Assembly: GCA_945614335.1 (NCBI GenBank)
Contig: CALZAP010000042.1
Span: forward strand, 1 to 8,614
DNA: 8,614 nucleotides
Direction of reading: 5' to 3'
DNA from: an uncultured Prevotella sp.
GTDB lineage: Bacteria; Bacteroidota; Bacteroidia; Bacteroidales; Bacteroidaceae
In this document: positions 6,678-8,614 of the stretch, piece by piece
Position numbering within the stretch: the first letter of the stretch is position 1
How the letters are laid out: each line of letters starts with the position of its first letter
Made by a program: the position numbers and the translations under genes
Notes under the pieces: model-generated
Databases searched by the model: none
What the model was told of the DNA's origin: nothing
Seen by the model: the letters and a program-made list of their open reading frames with translations, nothing else

Positions 6678-7370
6678 ATGTTGTACGGAACAAGACATAA
6701 TACGACTTATAGACAGGGTTTAAAGCAGAAGATATTGTCAACCGCCATTGAACTTTTCAACGAGCGGGGAGTGAGAGCTGTGAAGATGGATGACATCTCA
6801 AACAAGTTGTCTATCTCGAAGCGGACACTATACGAAATATACGAAAACAAGGAAGACTTGCTCTTTGAGTGTGTGAAAAACAAGTTTGAGGATTCGGAGG
6901 AGGCACTGGCCAAGTTGGCCAAGGAATCCAAAACCGTGATGGACATCCTCATAAACATTTATAGGCTGAAAGTTGAAGGGCTGAAAAACGTACACCCGTC
7001 TTTTTACACCGAGGTGGGAAAATATCCGAAGATAATGGCATATCTCGACGAGCAGAACAAAAGCAGACAGTCACAGCAGGTGGAATTCATCAAGCGGGGA
7101 ATACGTGAGGGGTATTTCCGAACAGACGTAAACTACGACCTCGTGCTCCAGCTTTTCGACGTGTCAAACCGTTATGTGTTCAATAATTATACAAACATGA
7201 ACTGTTCGATGGAGCAGTTGTCATATAACCTCATCTTCGTGTTCCTTAGAGGGTTTTGCACAATAGAAGGTGTGAAGGCTCTTGACTTCTTCCTCGAAAA
7301 CGACGAGGAGATGGTAAGGCAAAGGCAGAGTTTTACTAACAACGAAATAGTTCAAAAAGACAAATCATGA
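6678..7370 (+). CDS. TetR/AcrR-family transcriptional regulator
   Basis: One-component DNA-binding regulator, usually a dimeric repressor released by a small ligand. It has 230 aa from the ATG at 6678. The N-terminal helix-turn-helix lies at about 15-62: LKQKILSTAIELFNERG, then VKMDDISNKLSISKRTLYEIY and NKEDLL, a close match to the TetR_N pattern. The remaining ~165 residues are helical, diverged ligand-binding and dimer domain, giving no clue to the inducer. An in-frame ATG at 6585 would add 31 residues, but they fall across a promoter -7 element and do not look like TetR sequence, so 6678 is preferred. The stop TGA (7368-7370) overlaps the next start as ATGA, implying translational coupling to the peptidase. 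It is divergent from maeB by 164 bp, so it could control itself, maeB or both; the target is inference. Confidence 0.93.
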   Translation: MLYGTRHNTTYRQGLKQKILSTAIELFNERGVRAVKMDDISNKLSISKRTLYEIYENKEDLLFECVKNKFEDSEEALAKLAKESKTVMDILINIYRLKVEGLKNVHPSFYTEVGKYPKIMAYLDEQNKSRQSQQVEFIKRGIREGYFRTDVNYDLVLQLFDVSNRYVFNNYTNMNCSMEQLSYNLIFVFLRGFCTIEGVKALDFFLENDEEMVRQRQSFTNNEIVQKDKS

Positions 7371-8614
7371 AAAAAACATTCATCTTACTCATTTCAGTGC
7401 TTATGATGACGCAAAACGTCTTAGCTGAAAAACTCGACATCAAGAGTATTACACGTGGTGACTTCCGCGAAGAAACCATGGCAAGCCTAAAGCCTATGGC
7501 TGACGGGGAGTCGTATACGCAGGTTAGCCCCGACCGAACGAAAATCCTGAAGTTCTCGTTCAAGACGGGAAAGCAAACAGGAGTGGTCTTTGACCTTAGC
7601 ACCGTGAGAGGTCCGAAAATCAGAATCGACGGCATCGACGGATATATATTCTCGCCCGACGGAAAGAGAATACTCATTCAGACCGATACTCGTTATGTAT
7701 ACCGACGCTCGTTCACTGCCACCTATTATATATATGAGGTGGAGAACAACAGAATGGGGCCTTTGTCGGTGGGGGGCGAACAGCAGACTCCGTTGTTCTC
7801 GCCCGACGGCAACATGATAGCCTTTGTGCGTGACAACAATATCTTCCTCGTGAAACTGCTCTACGACAACGCCGAGAGCCAGGTGACTACCGACGGAAAG
7901 AGAAACTGCATCATCAACGGAATACCCGACTGGGTGTATGAGGAGGAATTCTCTACAAACCGCAGCATGGTGTTCACTGCCGACAGCAAACAGATAGTAT
8001 GGATAAAATACGACGAGTCGAAGGTGAAGGAGTTCAGCTTCCCATGGTTCAGGGGTGCCAGTCCTTCGCGCGACGAGTATCTCACTTATCCGGGCAGCTA
8101 CGTCTATAAGTACCCGAAAGCGGGAGAAGACAACTCAAAGGTGGCTGTCTACAGCTTCGACATAAAGTCGAGAAAGACAAGGAAGATGGAGGTGCCACTC
8201 GACGAAGACGGTTACATACCACGCATCACCATGACAAGCGACCCGACAAAGGTGGCGGTGTTTACCATGAACCGCCATCAGGACGACATGCGTATCTATA
8301 TGGTCAACCCACTCACCACACTCGCCAAACTCGCAGTGCAGGACAAGGTGGAGAAATATGTAAAACAAGAGTCGATGTGTGCCGTGACATTCACCGACAA
8401 CCATATCATTGTGCCAAGCGACCGCGACGGCTTTACACATCTCTACCTCTACACACTCAACGGCCAACTGAAACGCCGTGTGACGAAGGGTGATTTTGAG
8501 GTTACCGATGTTTACGGAATGGACGAGAAGACCGGCGACGTGTATTATGCCGCCAACTGTCTCGGACCGCAGGACAAGCAGGTGTATGTCTCACATGCCA
8601 ATGGCAAGACAGAA
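7367..8614 (+). CDS. Exported dipeptidyl peptidase IV-family (S9) protein, N-terminal part (truncated by window end)
   Basis: Serine exopeptidase family that removes N-terminal dipeptides, important for peptide use in Bacteroidales; 416 codons are visible with no stop. Residues 1-20 (MKKTFILLISVLMMTQNVLA) form a signal peptide with likely cleavage after Ala20, so the protein is periplasmic or surface-exposed. What follows is the DPP-IV N-terminal beta-propeller, with blade-like repeats FSPDGKRILI (95-104) and FSPDGNMIAFV (144-154). DWVYEEEF (188-195) is the conserved motif whose paired glutamates anchor the substrate's free amino terminus in DPP-IV. The C-terminal alpha/beta hydrolase domain with the Ser-Asp-His triad lies beyond the window, so activity cannot be confirmed. 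The start overlaps the TetR stop (ATGA), and no separate promoter is seen. The propeller and EE motif favour DPP-IV (S9B) over prolyl oligopeptidase or acylaminoacyl peptidase. Confidence 0.93.
   Translation, partial: MKKTFILLISVLMMTQNVLAEKLDIKSITRGDFREETMASLKPMADGESYTQVSPDRTKILKFSFKTGKQTGVVFDLSTVRGPKIRIDGIDGYIFSPDGKRILIQTDTRYVYRRSFTATYYIYEVENNRMGPLSVGGEQQTPLFSPDGNMIAFVRDNNIFLVKLLYDNAESQVTTDGKRNCIINGIPDWVYEEEFSTNRSMVFTADSKQIVWIKYDESKVKEFSFPWFRGASPSRDEYLTYPGSYVYKYPKAGEDNSKVAVYSFDIKSRKTRKMEVPLDEDGYIPRITMTSDPTKVAVFTMNRHQDDMRIYMVNPLTTLAKLAVQDKVEKYVKQESMCAVTFTDNHIIVPSDRDGFTHLYLYTLNGQLKRRVTKGDFEVTDVYGMDEKTGDVYYAANCLGPQDKQVYVSHANGKTE

Noticed and set aside
8135..8467. 110-codon minus-strand frame near the right edge
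   Set aside because: The plus strand carries the continuous DPP-IV propeller reading frame through this interval, so the antisense frame is a shadow.
1..8614. A novel defence, mobile or otherwise undescribed multigene system
   Set aside because: Every sizeable gene belongs to a known housekeeping or metabolic family. No transposase, integrase, CRISPR repeat, toxin-antitoxin pair or defence domain was seen.

Overview
This window looks like chromosomal DNA from a member of the Bacteroidota, most likely a Prevotella-type Bacteroidales. Three things point there. Promoters match the Bacteroidota -7 element TAnnTTTG, and start codons lack clear Shine-Dalgarno sequences. An HU/IHF-type gene, a tiny basic ORF and an RNase E/G gene occur in that order. 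The rest of the gene content fits (soluble hybrid-style histidine kinase, MaeB with a phosphotransacetylase domain, secreted DPP-IV-like peptidase). The species assignment is inference. I see no rRNA, tRNA, CRISPR array, transposase or prophage gene.

Layout, left to right. Positions 1-538 (minus) hold the N-terminal part of a cytoplasmic histidine kinase, with its own promoter at 566-595. Positions 615-1781 (minus) encode a processive-type membrane glycosyltransferase. A short spacer (1782-1875) with an unusual heptamer repeat and hairpin separates it from a ribonuclease E/G gene, rng (1876-3450, minus). Upstream of rng lie a terminator/attenuator-like hairpin (3483-3540), a 29-codon lysine/arginine-rich gene (3576-3665) and an HU-family DNA-binding protein gene (3696-3974). 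All are on the minus strand and probably share the promoter near 4031. A long hairpin (4122-4175) follows maeB, the NADP-dependent malic enzyme gene (4210-6513, minus). A 164-bp divergent intergenic region carries back-to-back promoter elements. It serves maeB to the left, and to the right a TetR-family regulator (6678-7370) whose stop codon overlaps the start of a DPP-IV-family exported peptidase (7367 to the window end, truncated).

How the genes fit together. HU, the tiny basic protein (possibly ribosomal) and RNase E/G form a nucleic-acid housekeeping cluster. The hairpin between the tiny ORF and rng could set RNase levels separately. MaeB links C4 acids to pyruvate and NADPH. The TetR gene and the peptidase gene appear translationally coupled, and because TetR is divergent from maeB it could act on one or both promoters. 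The window is mostly ordinary core genome. The points most worth a second look are the untracked 29-aa gene, the rng leader hairpin, the heptamer repeat, and three hairpins whose arm differences stay paired only in the minus-strand RNA.
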